A DNA stretch of 64,000 nucleotides, taken from positions 197,167,741-197,231,740 of the forward strand of contig CM041465.1 in assembly GCA_023213395.1 (NCBI GenBank), written 5' to 3'. Shown here one piece after another: positions 40,169 through 53,386 of this stretch. Both the position numbers and the translations under genes were made by a program. Source of the DNA: Cycas panzhihuaensis (lineage: Eukaryota; Cycadophyta). The stretch's first letter is position 1, and every line of letters begins with the position of its first letter. The notes beneath the pieces are model-generated. The model worked only from the letters and a program-made list of their open reading frames with translations, had not been told where the DNA came from and ran no database searches.

Positions 40169-40640
40169 TGGGAATAATATGGGAATTTGAGAAGGAATTC
40201 ACACCTCAAATACTGAAAATATCCACACATAAGACTATCTTATAAAGTTTTAGTATAGATAAACAAGCACTATAAGTATACATTAAAGTAAAAAGTATAA
40301 TGTTCATATTATTATGATTAATTATACTAAATATTAAAGTGAAATAACACTAATAATATATGTATAAGAGATACTAAACTTATAATAAGTAAAACTGAAT
40401 CTCTAACTTCTTCTTATAGATAAGGTATCCTCTAAAAAGTAGCTCCTTAAAAACAAAAATATGCTAGATATAGAATTCAAATTGATACACAAGTCCTAGG
40501 ATAGAAAGCCCTATATAAGTGGCTAAAATCCACTTATAGAACTTAACTAGAAGACATAACTAATGTTGGCTAAAATAAGTTATGAAATCAACCAAAACAT
40601 TGCATAATGAAGCCAGTATTATAGATTAGGAATGTTATCA
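40169..40640 (-). repeat. Gypsy LTR 1
   Basis: Starts TGGGAATAATATGGG and ends GAATGTTATCA on the plus strand. It contains CACACCTCAAA, CACATAAGACTATCTT and TTGCATAATGAAG blocks that recur in LTR 2 and LTR 3. It is followed by the tract ATCCCTCCCCTT, on the minus strand AAGGGGAGGGAT, the polypurine tract. Confidence 0.8.
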
Positions 40641-43204
40641 ATCCCTCCCCTTAATAACATGATTTGCCCTCAAAGCATAAGAAGGTTTGAATATTGTTAT
40701 TACCGCTCTTTAGATTCCTAAGTGGTTTCTTCATGATTAAGAGTGTTCCACATTATTAAGTACTATCATATTTCCTTGGAGTATAATTTCTCAGTTTATA
40801 TCTATAATATATCTTTTGGTTCTATAATAATCTTGCCTTCTACATCCAATATTAGTAATTCTATTCATGGAATGGTGGTTTATCCTAGATTTTGTTTAAT
40901 ATATGAGACATAGAAGATATTGTGGATGTGGCTCCGTGGTGGTAAATTGAGGTAGTGTGCCTTTTTTTCTACTTTGTCTAAAAAATAATATGGGTCAAAG
41001 AACTATAGTCATAATTTAAATTTTCCTAATTATTTCATTATGGCTTGTTTATAAGGTTAAAGCCTTAAAGACACCTAATCTTCTCCTATGAATGATTATT
41101 CTATATTGCGTAGGCTTTCTTATTATTTCATCTAGTTTTTAGCTAGATTTAAATTGCCTTTAAGTATTTGTATTATTATTTCCATTTACTTTTATCATTC
41201 TTGAATGGACTAGACTTATGAGGTAGCCTATGTGAGAATTAGTGGAGGTTTGAAGCCATATAGAAGCTTGGAAGGGGGGCATTTTTGTAGATGAATGGTA
41301 GGCGATATTGTATCACTACTTGACTAGGTAAATCCATTTATACCATTATTATTTCTTATTAGATGTAAAAAAATCTATAGATATCCTTTTAGACATTTAT
41401 TTACTATCTCTGTTTAATCATTAATTTATGGGTGATAGGTTGTACTCATTGAGGGTTTTATGCCTACTTGTTTAAATTGTTCTTACCAAAAGTTACTTAT
41501 AAACATAGGATTAGGATCATTGATGATGACACTTAGGAATCCATAAAGGTGATGGATCTTCTAAATAAAGAGATTGGTGATCTAACTTAATTTTATAGTT
41601 GCTTAGATTCCACTAAAGTAAGTATATTTAGTTAGATAATCAACCACAATAAAGATCACATCTTTTCCTACTTATCTAGGAAGCTTTAATATAAAATCCA
41701 TTAAGATCTCTTTTTATTTTTACTCTAGTATATGTAGTGGTTAGAGTAGCCCTAAAATCTTTATACTTTTACTTTAGTTCCTTTGATATATATATTATAT
41801 TCTAAGATGAAATTATGGATATCTACTTTCAATCCTTTCTAAAAATATATATTATAGACTTGATGATAGGTCTTATCAATCCTTATATATTCTATTGTTG
41901 GGGTGGAGTGTGCTTTAATTTTTTTTTTACCTATGAATATAGATGTGGTTAATATTATGATCTTACCATTTCATAAGATTAAGTTGCCCCTAAGTTCATA
42001 CTTGGTTTGTTGTTTAGTATAAATTTCTTATAGTATTTCTTAGGACATTGGGTCATCTTGATATTTGTAAGTTAAGGTAGTTATAGAAATTACCTATATG
42101 GAGATACTTGCCTTCTTAGTGATATCCTTAAGGATTGTTGATAATGCATTTACAACAACATTTTCTTTTCCCTTCTTATAAATAATATTGAAATCAAAAG
42201 TTTAAAGTTCATTTACCTATTTTTGTTATTTGTCTAATAAGGTTTTCTAATTTAGGAAATATTTAAGACTATCATAATTAGTCTTAACTAAAAATTTACT
42301 TCCTAATTAATATTATTACCATTAGTGTATACCGTGCATGATTTCTAATATCTCCTTATTGTAAATAGGTTTTAATTATTCCCTTATATTTAGTTAACAA
42401 CTTTTATATAGAAGTGGTCTATTATCTTAGAGGAGTATGACTCCTAGTCTTACTCATGATGCATCATATCCTAAAATGAATAGACAACTAAAATCTAGGG
42501 TTACAAGTATTAGGGATATCACCATTATTATTTTTAGTCCTTGGAATTCTTCCTTTGCTAGTCTGCTCTATGTAAATCTATATTTTTTCATTAAATTGGT
42601 TAATGGTACTACAACATTGGTATAACCTTTAATGAATTGATATAATAAATCAGTAATGCCTAATATGCTTGTTATGCCCATTATATTCTTTATTATGGGC
42701 TCTTCTATAATTGCCTAAACCTTCTTGGGATCCATTTTAATAACTTATTAGGTAATAATGTGTCTAAGATATTCTAGTTCTATTTGTTTGAAGGTACTTT
42801 TTCCCTTGTTTACAAAGAGCTAGTTATCTTCTAGTACTTGTAGTATGGCATTGAGCTGTTCTAAGTGCTCTTCTTATGTTTGGCTATAAACTAATATGTC
42901 ATCAAAGAATAATAACACAAACTTATGTAGGAAGGGTTTTAGTACCTTGTTCATGGTGCTTTAGGATGTGGTCGAGGCATTAGTTAACCAAATGGCATTA
43001 TGTAGAATTTGAAGAACCTTTCATAAGTTCAAAAAATTGTGTTCTATACATCCTCTACCTTAATACTAATTTGGTAATATCTTAGGTGTAGATCAATCTT
43101 AAAAAAAGACCTAACTCCATGTAGCTCATCAAGTAGGTTATCTAATTAGGGAATTAGGTATATATTCTTAACTGTAAGCTTATTGAGTACTCGATAGTTA
43201 ATGC
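40641..43204 (-). pseudogene. Gypsy pol, segment I (RT to integrase), truncated
   Basis: Read on the minus strand: RT entry ICINYRVLNKLTVKN (about 43150-43204), FYIMPFG (about 43000), a degenerate FDD region (about 42900), RNase H with ILGYDAS and LKPIYNKEILEIMHGI (about 42330-42490), and integrase with DFI and KDVIFIVVDYLTKYTYF (about 41620-41700). Most codons have decayed to stops. The segment ends at 43204, exactly at the RT entry motif, where LTR 2 begins, so RT N-terminus, protease and gag are missing. Confidence 0.78.
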
Positions 43205-43220
43205 ATATCTACTATTACAG

Positions 43221-43539
43221 CAAAAAGTATAATGCCACTAATAGACTAAATATTAAAGTGAAATAACACTAATAATATATGTACAGAAGATACCAAACTT
43301 AAAATAAGTAAAACCAAGCATCTAGCTTTCTCTTCTAGGCAAGGTGCTCTTTTAAAAATAGCTCTTTAAGGCCAAAAATATGGTAGATCTAGAATTCAAA
43401 TTGATTCCCAAGTCTTAGACTAAAAAGCCCTATATATAGGTGGCTAAAATCTAGTTAAAGAAGTTAACTAGAAGACATAGTTGAAGTTGACCAAAATATT
43501 GCATAATGAAGTCAATCTTCTAGATTAAGAATGGTATAA
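43221..43539 (-). repeat. Gypsy LTR 2, 5'-truncated on the plus strand
   Basis: Matches LTR 1 from about 40287 to its end but lacks the first ~118 bases. It is followed by GTTCCTTCCCTTC, the polypurine tract of segment II. Confidence 0.78.
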
Positions 43540-46404
43540 GTTCCTTCCCTTCAAAGCATTCTTTTCCCTTAAAGCATAGGAAGGTTTGAATGTTGTTGGT
43601 ACCACTCTTTAGATTCCCAAGTGGCTTCTTTATGATTGAGAGTATTCCATATTATTAAGTACTATCAAATTTACTTGGAGTGTAATTTCTTAATTTGTAT
43701 TTATAAGATACCTTATGGTTCTATAATCATCTTGAATTCTTCATCCAATATTGGTAATTCTATCCATAGGATGGTGGTTTATCCTAGCTTTTATTTAAGA
43801 TATAAGATATGGAAGATATTATGGATGTGGCTCCCTAACGATAAATTGAATTAGTATGTAACTTTTCCTACTTTGTTTAAAATCTAATATGGGCCAAAGA
43901 GCCATGGTTATAATTTGATTTTGCCTAATTATTTCATTATGTCTTGTTTATAAGGTTGAAACCTTAGAAAAACCCAATACTCTGCTATGAATAATTGTTA
44001 TATGTTGTGTAGGTTTTCTTGTTATTTTATATAGTTTCTAGCCAGTCTTAAGTTACCTTTAAGCATTTGTATTATTCTTTCCATTTACTCTTATTATTCT
44101 TGAATGGATTGGGCTTGTGAGGTGGTAGCCCATACGAAAATTAATAGAGGTTTGAATCCATATAAAGCTTGGAAGGGGGTTATTTTGGTAGTTATATATT
44201 AGGTGGTATTATATCACTACTTGGCTAAGTAAATCTATTTAAACCACTATTATTTATTGTTAGATGTAAAATATCATAAATATAGTTCTAGACCTTTATT
44301 TACTACCTCTACTTCATTGTTAATTTGTTTGTAATAGGTTGTACTCATGGAGAGTTTTGTGCTTGCTCATTTGAATAACTCTTACTAGTAGTTACTTGTG
44401 AACTTAGGATTGTGATCATCAATGATGACTCTTTAGAATCCATGAAGGTAATGGATCTCCTTAATGAAAATATTGGTAATCTAACTTGATTTTATAGTTG
44501 CTTGGATTCCCCTAAAATAATCGTGTTTAGTTAGATAATTAGCTATAATAAAGGTCACATCTTTTCCTTTTGATTTGGGAAAGCCCTATTATAAAATCCA
44601 TTGAGATCTCTTTTTATTTTTGCTTTAGTATATATAGTGGTTAGAGTAGCCCTAAAATCTTTATAATTTTACTCATGTTCCTTTGATATATATCATATTC
44701 TAAGATGAAATTATAGATCTTTACTTTTATTCTATTCTAAAAAAATATATTACAGACTTGGTGATATGTCTTGTTAATCCTTATATATTCTGTTTCTGGG
44801 GTGGAGTGTGCTTTGAAAAGAATCTTAGCTATGAATACAAATATGGTTAGTATTATGATCTTACCCTTTCATAGGATTAGGCCATCCTTGAGTTCATACT
44901 TGGTTTGCTCTTTGATATAAATTTCTTGTAGTATTTTTTGGAACATTAGGTTGTTTTGATATTCTTGATTGAGCTCTTAGATCTAGGTTGGGGTTACTAT
45001 AGAAATTACTTGTATGGAGATATTTACCTTATTATGGATATCCTCAATGATTATTGATAATTTATTTTCAACAACATTTTCTTTTCCCTTATTGTAAATA
45101 ATATTGAAATTAAAGGATTAAAGTTTACTTACCCATTTTTGCTATTCATTTGATAAGCTTTCTAATTTAATAAATATTTGAGACTATCATAATTAGTGTT
45201 GACCACAAATTTACTTCCTAGTAAATATTACTAATATTAGTTTATAGTGTGAATGATTTCTAACATCCCCTTATTATAAATAGGTTTCAATCATCACCTT
45301 GTATTTAGTTAATAACTTTCATATGTAAGTGGTGAATTATTTTAGAGGACTATGACTCTTGGTCCTACTCCTAATGTATCATATTCCAAGATAAATGGAT
45401 AATTAAGATTTAGGGTTACAAGTATTAGGGATATTACCATTACCTTTTTTAATCCTTAGAATTCTTTCTTTGCTAGTTTAATCTATGTAAATCCCTCTCT
45501 TTTTGTTAAATTGGTTAGTGGTGCTATAATGTGGGCATATCCTTCGATGAATTGCTATAAGAAATTGATAATGCCTAAGAAGGTTCTTATGCCTATTATA
45601 TTCTTTAGTGTGGGTTATTCTATAATTTTTAGGACTTTTTTGGGGTCTATTTTTACAACCTATTGGGTGATAATGTGTTTACAACATTCTACTTCTATTT
45701 GCCTAAAAGTATATTTTCCCTTATTTATGAAGTGCTAGTTATCTTCTAGCACTTGTAGTATGGCCTTGAGCTATTCTAAGTGCTCTTCCTATGTTTGGTT
45801 ATAAATTAATATGTCATTAAATAATACTACATAAACTTGCATAGGAAGTGTTTTAGTACCTTATTCATGGTGCTCTAAAATGTGACTAAGGTATTAGTTA
45901 ACCCAAATGGCATTATGTAGAATTTGAATAACCCTTGATGGGTTTAAAAAGTTGACTTATATACATCCTCTACCTTAATATTGATTTGGTAATATCTTAA
46001 AAGTGTAGATCAATCTTATAAAAATACTTGGCTTCATGTAGCTCTTCAAGTAGGTCATTTAGGGAATTAGGTACCTATTCTTGACTATGAGCTTGTACAT
46101 TTTGGGAATTAGATGTCTATTCTTGACTCTAAGCTTATTAAGTATTTAATAATTGATATATATTTAGTATAATCAATATTTCCTTTAACTTAGTATAACC
46201 AAGGATGTAAAGGGGTTAGAATTAGAGATAATGTACCCTTGCTATAAGAACTCTTGAGTAATTCACTTAATCTCCTTCTTGAAATTATATGGGTGTCAAT
46301 ATGGTTAAATGCTTATTAGTGTGATCCTTGGTGCTAACTTGATGCTATTTTCACATCCACAACTTAGTGGTAACCCTTGGGGTATCTCTTCAAAGACTTT
46401 ATTG
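43540..46404 (-). pseudogene. Gypsy pol, segment II (RT to integrase), upstream part beyond the copia insertion
   Basis: A second copy of segment I throughout. The integrase block lies near 44500-44640, RNase H near 45200-45420, RT FDD and MPFG near 45820-45930. It extends beyond segment I through a short internal duplication (GAATTAGGT..CTATTCTTGACT twice at 46069-46130) toward the RT start and preceding linker, where the copia element is inserted at 46405. Confidence 0.75.
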
Positions 46405-46708
46405 TGTTGAAATAATGTCTATATTAGGGATCATATCCACCTTGGGGAGATTATTCGTATTAGGGTGATAACCTAGATCAATGGAGATATCTTGGTTGTA
46501 CTATATCAGATCTTGGAGGTAGCATATCCAACATTTGTCAATACTAGTCAATGGTAGAGTTTGAAGGGTGTGTCAAATCCCTTTTGGTCCCACTTATTTA
46601 TTCATGGGATTTGAAGAAACTAGTGTTCATTAACACCACCATCCTCATAGATTAATGGTTCCCTTTCTTGCATTATTATTTTTCTACCTTTGTCCCTCAA
46701 TTTTACCA
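46405..46708 (+). repeat. Copia 5' LTR
   Basis: Starts TGTTGAAATAATG and ends TTTTACCA, matching 53387-53685. Shared landmarks include CCACCTTGGGGAGATTA, AACACCACCATCCTCATAG and TTATTTATTCATGG. Confidence 0.93.
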
Positions 46709-46710
46709 TT

Positions 46711-46725
46711 TGGTATCGGAGTAGC
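46711..46725 (+). other. Copia primer-binding site
   Basis: TGGTATCGGAGTAGC two bases after the LTR; close to the initiator-tRNA-Met site TGGTATCAGAGC with a single change in the first ten bases. Confidence 0.88.
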
Positions 46726-49197
46726 ATCTTCCCTATTTGAAGAGCCAACAGTCAAGAGCTTAGAGCCATTATTAGATCAGTAGAGTTTTCAATCTTACTG
46801 TAATAACTCTATGAGAGATTTCTAGTCCATCTATGTATCCCATTATAAATACATTTGAGTGTAAGGATTTGTCTCATTGCCAAATAACATCTTAGTGTAT
46901 GCTCTTATGACATAAACTTTCCTTCTATCTTAGGCAAGTACTATAGACATAACTAATGGTGAGTATATTATTTATGTACCTATGCTAAATATTTCTGTTG
47001 AAATACTTGTCTTTGTACTTATGAAGTATATACTGCATACCTTATAAAGTTAAAGTGTCCAAACTATATACGAATCTTATTTATTTATGTCTTTATATTT
47101 TGAATTTTTTCTCCACCCTTACAATTGCTAGTATTGTATATTTTCTTTGGCAAAGGATATCCAATAGGTTCAATATTCACATTCCTTGAGAATAAATAAC
47201 AAGGTGTATTTATTCAAAACTAAACATAAGCTTTGTATTTATCTAATTAAATTGATCATTATAGAAAACCATTTGGATGTTGCCACCTTTTAGACTGCAT
47301 CTATTTCTCTCTGAGCTTCTGTGTGCTTCTAGAAGTCATTTTGTATGTGTGTTTATAACCTATCAAGTGATTCTAGTCATATCTACATTTATATCTATGC
47401 TCTATATCTGCATCTCTTTCCACTAGTGGTTGCACTAAGAACCCTCATTTTTTTCATCTTACACTTCATTAAACCTACATCTCACTAAATTTAGTTAAAC
47501 TCAGTTTTGTTTGTGTCTCTTCTTTTCCTTGTAGAGACTTTGATTAAGTTACCACTTATTTTTAATATGCAATCTATATATATTTAAATTCATGAGCACT
47601 ATTGAGACACTGTAAAGATTGTGGTTCATATTTGTATCTCCTTCTTTGATGAACAAACCACAATCTAAAGTATGTTATATCATCTCTAAGGAGTTTGTGG
47701 AACTATTTTTTGGCATTAAGATAGTTGTTCACCTACAACTCAAGCCATGGACTTGCCATCTCAAAAAGGAGTCAACCATTGTTTTATGCATGCCTCTTAC
47801 GTTTAATAATAATATTGCATAACTCCAACAGATGCCCCAAGGAGGTCGAGGGTAAATACTTACCATATGGAATATTTGGGTTTATTATAATTTGTGTTTT
47901 TACTTAATATTAGCATAGTTTGCATATGTTACACTTTTAATAATATTTTATTTCTCCTTCTACATAAATTACAAAGAAATATTTATGCTTTTTGATGCAT
48001 TTCACTTAGTGTTTATGCACTTTCTCTAACACATTTCTATTTGTAAGATATGATCTTTTAATTTTATATACTTTCTAATGAATTGCATATATTGTATAAC
48101 TCTATTTTCTTTTTCAATCATTCATAGTGTGTTCCTCTAAGTTGAGTGCCAGTTTTGTGCTTTTATATGATATTTTTAGGTTTTATGGTCATTACTTTAC
48201 ATTTTATATCATAATTATCTATATTATTTATGCCCTTTAAACTATGACAATCTATCTCATGCATTGATTTAGAATTCACATATACTTACCAATTGCTTAG
48301 CAAGTCTTCCATCATTTGGTCTACATAATAGATCGAGAACCATATCTATTTGATTATTCTAGAAGGACCTCATATTTGATTGTGTGTGCTAAGAGGTCTA
48401 ATTATTTTCTATACTTTAAGGGCCCCACATTTGAGTTGTTGTTAACTCTATATAAATAAGCACTTGATCATCATCTTAAGAAAATCCATTGTAGTTCACA
48501 TTGTAAAGAGAATGATTAGGAGTTTATTTTTCAAAGGGGCCAATTTAATTTTCAAAGAAGTTGCTTAAAAACTAGTACCTACTTTTGCTTTAGTAGCCAT
48601 ATCTATCACCAATGGCATCCAATTTTAGTTTTGATAGATTCAAGGTATTAGACACTTCCACCTAAATGAAATAAGTGGTCACATAACCATGTTTGGTCTT
48701 TATTTAATACCTTTCTTAATGATTGGAAATTGATCTAAAATTTCTTTGAACTTTATGCATTAAAGGGTTATTTTCCCTTTTGACCTCCTTATATATTTTA
48801 ATACATAACTTGGTCATTTTAAGTTAGAATTAAGTGTTATTTAAAGAATTAGATTCTTATTTCAATCTTATATTAAGCGGATAATATTTCAAGATTTTTT
48901 GAAATCATTTAGTATAACATTTTAAGGACTAAAGATGATGCTAGTTTTGGGCTTCCTCCCAATGACTCTTGAATAAACTAGCAAAATTTTAGTTTTTGAA
49001 CATTATTAATACAAAAAACTTACTTTGGAGAATATTAAGTCCCAATTATCATACTTATGAAAGTCTTGAAGTTAAAGTAAGATAAGTCTTGCTTGCATTT
49101 CGAGTGTGTTATTACCTTATTTTAGTGTTTTTTCAATATTTCTTTTCAAGCACTTTACTTTTGAAGTAATTATTTTTTTAAGTTATTTTTTCTCATT
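46726..49197 (+). other. Copia leader region, non-coding
   Basis: About 2.5 kb between primer site and gag, AT-rich, with no domain visible. This is longer than the usual copia leader. Short frames at 47619-47907 lack any recognisable motif. An unseen insertion inside it is possible. Confidence 0.6.
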
Positions 49198-50180
49198 ATG
49201 GCCTCAAGTATTAGTAATATATGGCCTCAAGTATTAGCAATGTTATAGTGCTAAAGTTTGATGACACTAATTTTTTAAATTGAAGTAAATGAATAAAACC
49301 TATTTTTGTATCTAAGGATATGTGGGGAATTAATTGAAGTAAGTTATGGAGTGCTTACTACGAATGTTACTGAAGATAAAAAGAAAATCTTCAAGGAGAA
49401 GATAAATGAGACAATAAAGCTTTGGCATTTATCTTCTATACTTTAGAGGATCATATATTTTTAAGGGTAAGTGAAACATCTACATTGAAAGAAGCATGGA
49501 ATGCACTAAAGACCACTTATGAAGGACCTGCTGCATCAAAACTTCAAGCTTTAAGAAGTAAGTTTGAGAACTTTAGGATGAATAATAATCAAGGCATGAA
49601 TAACTTCATCACAAAAATCCAAAGCTTAGTCAATCAAATAAGGGACTTAGGAGAAGTCATAAGTGAACAAAGGGTAGTTAAAAAGATTTTGAATTATATA
49701 AGTGATATAAAAATATTTGAGATGGTTACCATAAGTATTGAGGTCATTAAGGACCTAAGTACCCTTAAGATAGATCAATTGAGTGCAATGTTACTAGTTG
49801 TAGAAGAGTAAAATAGAGGAAGTTTCTTAAATATGCTTTTATCACCAAGGCAAAAATTAGGCCTATATTTCAAGGGCAAAGTTTTATGGGTAGAGGATAA
49901 TCCTCTAAAGGAAGAGGTCAACAACTTAGAAATTAAAATTAAAGATAAGGTTAAAATTATCAAGGATAAGGTTATCATTAAGGTCAAAGTCATCATCAAA
50001 GACAAGGTTCAAATCACTTCTATTAAGGACAAAATAAGTTTTAAAGATAAAGATATTTTTAAGACTAATTTATTTAAGGCTAAGGATAAAATTTTGTACC
50101 TTAAGAAAGAGGTAGAAGTCGAAGTCTTAGGGGTAGAAATTAAGGACAAAGGAAGAAGTCCAAGGGGTATAGGAATAATC
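49198..50180 (+). pseudogene. Copia gag
   Basis: The ATG at 49198 opens MASSISN, and a 23-bp duplication repeats the same start at 49221. The text then runs VLKFDDTNFLN, DMWGI, and the UBN2-type gag core FYTLEDHIFLRVSETSTLKEAW, LQALRSKFENFRM, FITKIQSLVNQIRDLGE, ILNYI (49422-49811). Near 49810 the frame slips by one. The true continuation reads FLKYAFITKAKIRPIFQGQSF then a GRG/Gln-rich RNA-binding tail in which most CAA codons have become TAA. The open Lys/Ile-rich frame at 49833-50183 is out of register. Confidence 0.85.
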
Positions 50181-50349
50181 TAATATTCTTATGTCTATAG
50201 AAATAGGTACTTGGAAGAAAATTACTTTATAAAAGGATAAAATTTATAAAGGTAGATTACCAATACAACTATTAGAGAAAGGCAAGATAAAAGACTATTT
50301 CTTTTATGTTTAATGACAAATTAGAAAAAAAATAATTAGTATATAGATT

Positions 50350-50700
50350 CAAAATATTCTATATATATGATTCATAGAGAAGAGTGGTTTAAAGAATTAG
50401 ATAACACTAAAATAAACAAGATTATATTTGATGATAATACTACTCAAATAGTTATTAGTAAAGGGAATGTTTCTATACAAATAGATTTTGGAGAAATAAG
50501 GTGCATAAATAATGTGCTTCATATCCTAACACTTAATAAAAATTTGCTATTAGTGGGATAAATGATGGAGTAAAAGTATAAGGCAATCTTTGATAATGAA
50601 AAATATACAATCAAAGATAAATTAAGGAACAAAGCAATAGTGGCTAAAGGATAAATGATTAGTGATCAATTATTCAAACTAGTCATTCCTCTAATAGATT
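50350..50700 (+). pseudogene. Copia protease-to-integrase linker
   Basis: HREEWFKELD, ITFDDN-like IIFDDNTTQIVISKGNVSIQ, and INNVLHILTLNKNLLLVG correspond to the copia segment just after the protease (usually ending NVLYVPGLNKNLLSVG). The protease active site upstream is not clearly readable. Confidence 0.75.
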
Positions 50701-51600
50701 ATTATGCTTTAAAGACTTCAATTAATATAGATAATAAAACATAGCATAAAAGACTTGGCCATATAAACTATAATAGTTTGACCTTAATAAAGAAAATAGA
50801 TATGTTAATTTAACTACATACTATTAAGCATAACAAAGAAATATATGATGGGTATATACTTAGAAAATAACAAAGGGAAGAATTCTATAATGAAAGTTAT
50901 AAGGCCAATAGGCTACTTTAATTAGCATATATAGACTTATATGGTCTAAAGAATATGTTCTCACTTAGAGGAGTGAAGTTTTTCATGACATTCATTAATG
51001 ATTTTATGAGGATGACTTAGGTATACTTCCTAAGTTCAAGTTATATGCACTGCAATGCTTCATTAATTTTAGAAGCATAATTGAAAGATAAAGTAGACTT
51101 ACAATTTTGATAATAAGATTAGATAATAGGGGAGAATTCATTTCAAATGAATTCAAATTATTACAGGTATTTCAAAATAAGGAAACAACTCACAACTCCT
51201 TACATCCCTCAACAAAATAAGGTTTTTGAAAGGAAGAATAAGATAGTTATTAAAATGATAAGAAGTATGCTTAAGGACAAGCATATAAGAAATGAATATT
51301 GAGTAGAAGCTACATATACAACTATTTATTTATTAAACAAATATACCACTAAACTAGTAAGGTGGATTATACCAAAAGATGCTTGGATAGGTTATAAGTC
51401 AATTATTAAACACTTACAAATTTTTAGGTGCATAGCTTATGTGTATACCCCAGATTAAAGGAGGATAAAGTTAAATCACAAGAGCATCAAATGTATCTTC
51501 ATAGGATATAGTGACTCTTCTAGATCCTATAAACTTTATAATCCAAAAGGCAAGGGGATTATTATAAGCATGGATGCCATCTTTAAGGAAGATGAATTTT
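50701..51600 (+). pseudogene. Copia integrase
   Basis: A WHKRLGHIN-like motif (AGCATAAAAGACTTGGCC, 50742-50760, with W changed to a stop) starts the zinc region. The core shows RLDNRGEFIS near 51115-51140 and YIPQQNKVFERKNK near 51205-51240, with the third catalytic glutamate in the ERKN motif. IFRCIAYVYTPD (51421-51456) and FIGYSDSSRSYKLYNP (51495-51545) are the usual C-terminal landmarks. Several stops and one or more shifts. Confidence 0.8.
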
Positions 51601-51839
51601 ATTAACAATAAATTGTTAAAAAGATAAGGGCAAGAATATCATAATTAAAATGGACTCAAATTTTAAGGGTACAAATGTACTTAATACAAATAAAGTAGGA
51701 CCATCTACTTCAAATTTAAGGGTTCTAAAATAGGTACAAAGGGCTCATAACCCTTCAAATATTTTAGACACCAACTTTGAGAGAAGGACTACAAGATCTC
51801 AAAGGGTAAATTTTACACTTATGACTTAGGTTATAGAGT

Positions 51840-52780
51840 CTAATGAGCCTCACACTTTTGAAGAGGCAAATAGTTAATATGGATGGATGAATATAATGAA
51901 GGAGAAGTATAATACCTTAGTGAAAAATAATATATAAGAGTTAGTGGATCTACCACCTTGCAAGAATACCATTGAGATAAAATATGTTTATAAGACTAAG
52001 TATAAATCACTTGGATCCATTAACAAGTATAAGGCAAGGTCAGTTGTAATAGGGTATACTTAAAGTAAGAGTATAAATTACAATAAGATATTTTCACTTT
52101 TTGCAAGACTAGAAATAGTTAGGTTAATCATGGCCTTAGTTGCAGAACAAAGTTAGAAAGTATATCAAATAGATGTAAAAAGTACCTTCTTGAATGACTA
52201 TATGGATAAAGAAATTTATGTCTAACAACCCATGGGCTTTGAAGTAAAAGAATAAGAAAATAAGGTATATAAACTTAAAAAGGCCTTGTATGGACTTAAG
52301 CAAGCACCTAGAGCTTAGTTATCTATGATTGACAAATATTTCAAGGATAAAGGATTTTAAAGAAGCTAATCAAATCCCAATCTATATATCAAATTTGAAG
52401 GAAGTTCAATATTAATTATGAGATCATATATTAATTATTTGGTATATACTAGGAATAATGATTACTTATCTTAAAGATTCAAGAAATATATATTCAAAGA
52501 ATTTGAGATAACAGACTTGAAACTAATGCATTACTTCTTAGGAATTAAAGTATGGCAAGATGAAAATGGGATAATTATATCACAAATGAAATACATATTA
52601 GATATGTTATATAAGTTCAACATGAGTATTTACAAGCTACTTATAACTCCAACAGAGGTTGGGTTGAAACTGTCCAAGTTTAAGAAGTTAAAATTAGTTA
52701 ATCCTATATTTTATAAGTAGTTGATTAGGAGCCTAATTTACTTGACTTCAACTCAACTAGATATCATGTATCCAATCAGT
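51840..52780 (+). pseudogene. Copia reverse transcriptase
   Basis: Landmarks in order: LVDLPPCKNTI near 51940, YKTKYKSLGSINKYKAR near 51990-52035, VYQIDVKSTFLND near 52157-52198, QPMGFEV near 52225, KLKKALYGLKQAPRAW-like near 52270-52320 and MHYFLGIKVWQDENGIIISQ near 52526-52585. The catalytic YVDD box is degenerate (YINYLVY-like near 52430). Many TAG/TAA codons. Confidence 0.83.
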
Positions 52781-53380
52781 ATGGTTTCTATATTTATGTA
52801 TGAGCTTAAGGTAAAACATTGGCAAGAAGTCAAGAGAATTCTTAGGTATCTTAAAGGTACCTTATATATGGATTACATTACGGGTCATTGAGGGACTATA
52901 GGTTGATTAGCTATATAGACTCAAGATGGGCAGGTTATGTAGATGACAAAAAATCTACTTTAAGATATACTTTTAGTCTAGGTTTGATAGCATTAATATG
53001 GAGTTCAAATAAGTGGCCAATAATATCTTTATCTACTGTATATGTAAAGTATAAAACAACTATAAGAAGAGCATGTGAAATAGTTTGGCTTAGAAGGTCA
53101 CTTTAGGATTTATATAAAGAACAAGTTAGCCCCACTTAGTTGCTTTGTGATAATCAAAGAACCATTTAGATGACTATGAATCTAGTGTTTTATGGAAGGA
53201 CAAAGCACATTGAAATATAATATCACTTTATTAGAGAATTAGTGCAATAAAGCAAGTTGGAATTAGTCTATTGCAACATAGAAGAACATGTGATAGACAT
53301 ATTCACAAAGGAACTTAGTGAAATAAAGTTTATTAAATTTAGAGATAAACTTGCAGTCTCCCCAAATGGGCATTTTCAAG
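52781..53380 (+). pseudogene. Copia RNase H
   Basis: LISYIDSRWAGYVDDKKST (52900-52960) and SLGLIALIWSSNKWPIISLST are the copia RNase H signature. ACEIVWLRRSL, LLCDNQRT, RTKHIEI and HFIRELVQ follow to 53250, ending with IDIFTKELSEIKF and LAVSPNGHFQGEILE just before the 3' LTR. The aspartates of YIDS and CDNQ and the acidic residue of ACE are kept. Two stops break the frame. Confidence 0.87.
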
Positions 53381-53386
53381 GAGAAA

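Noticed and set aside
49833-50183. Open frame rich in IKDKV-like Lys/Ile/Asp repeats after the copia gag, looking like a novel coiled protein
   Set aside because: Shifting by one base gives FLKYAFITKAKIRPIFQGQSF followed by the Gln/Gly/Arg-rich gag tail with CAA changed to TAA. The open frame is the out-of-register reading of that tail.
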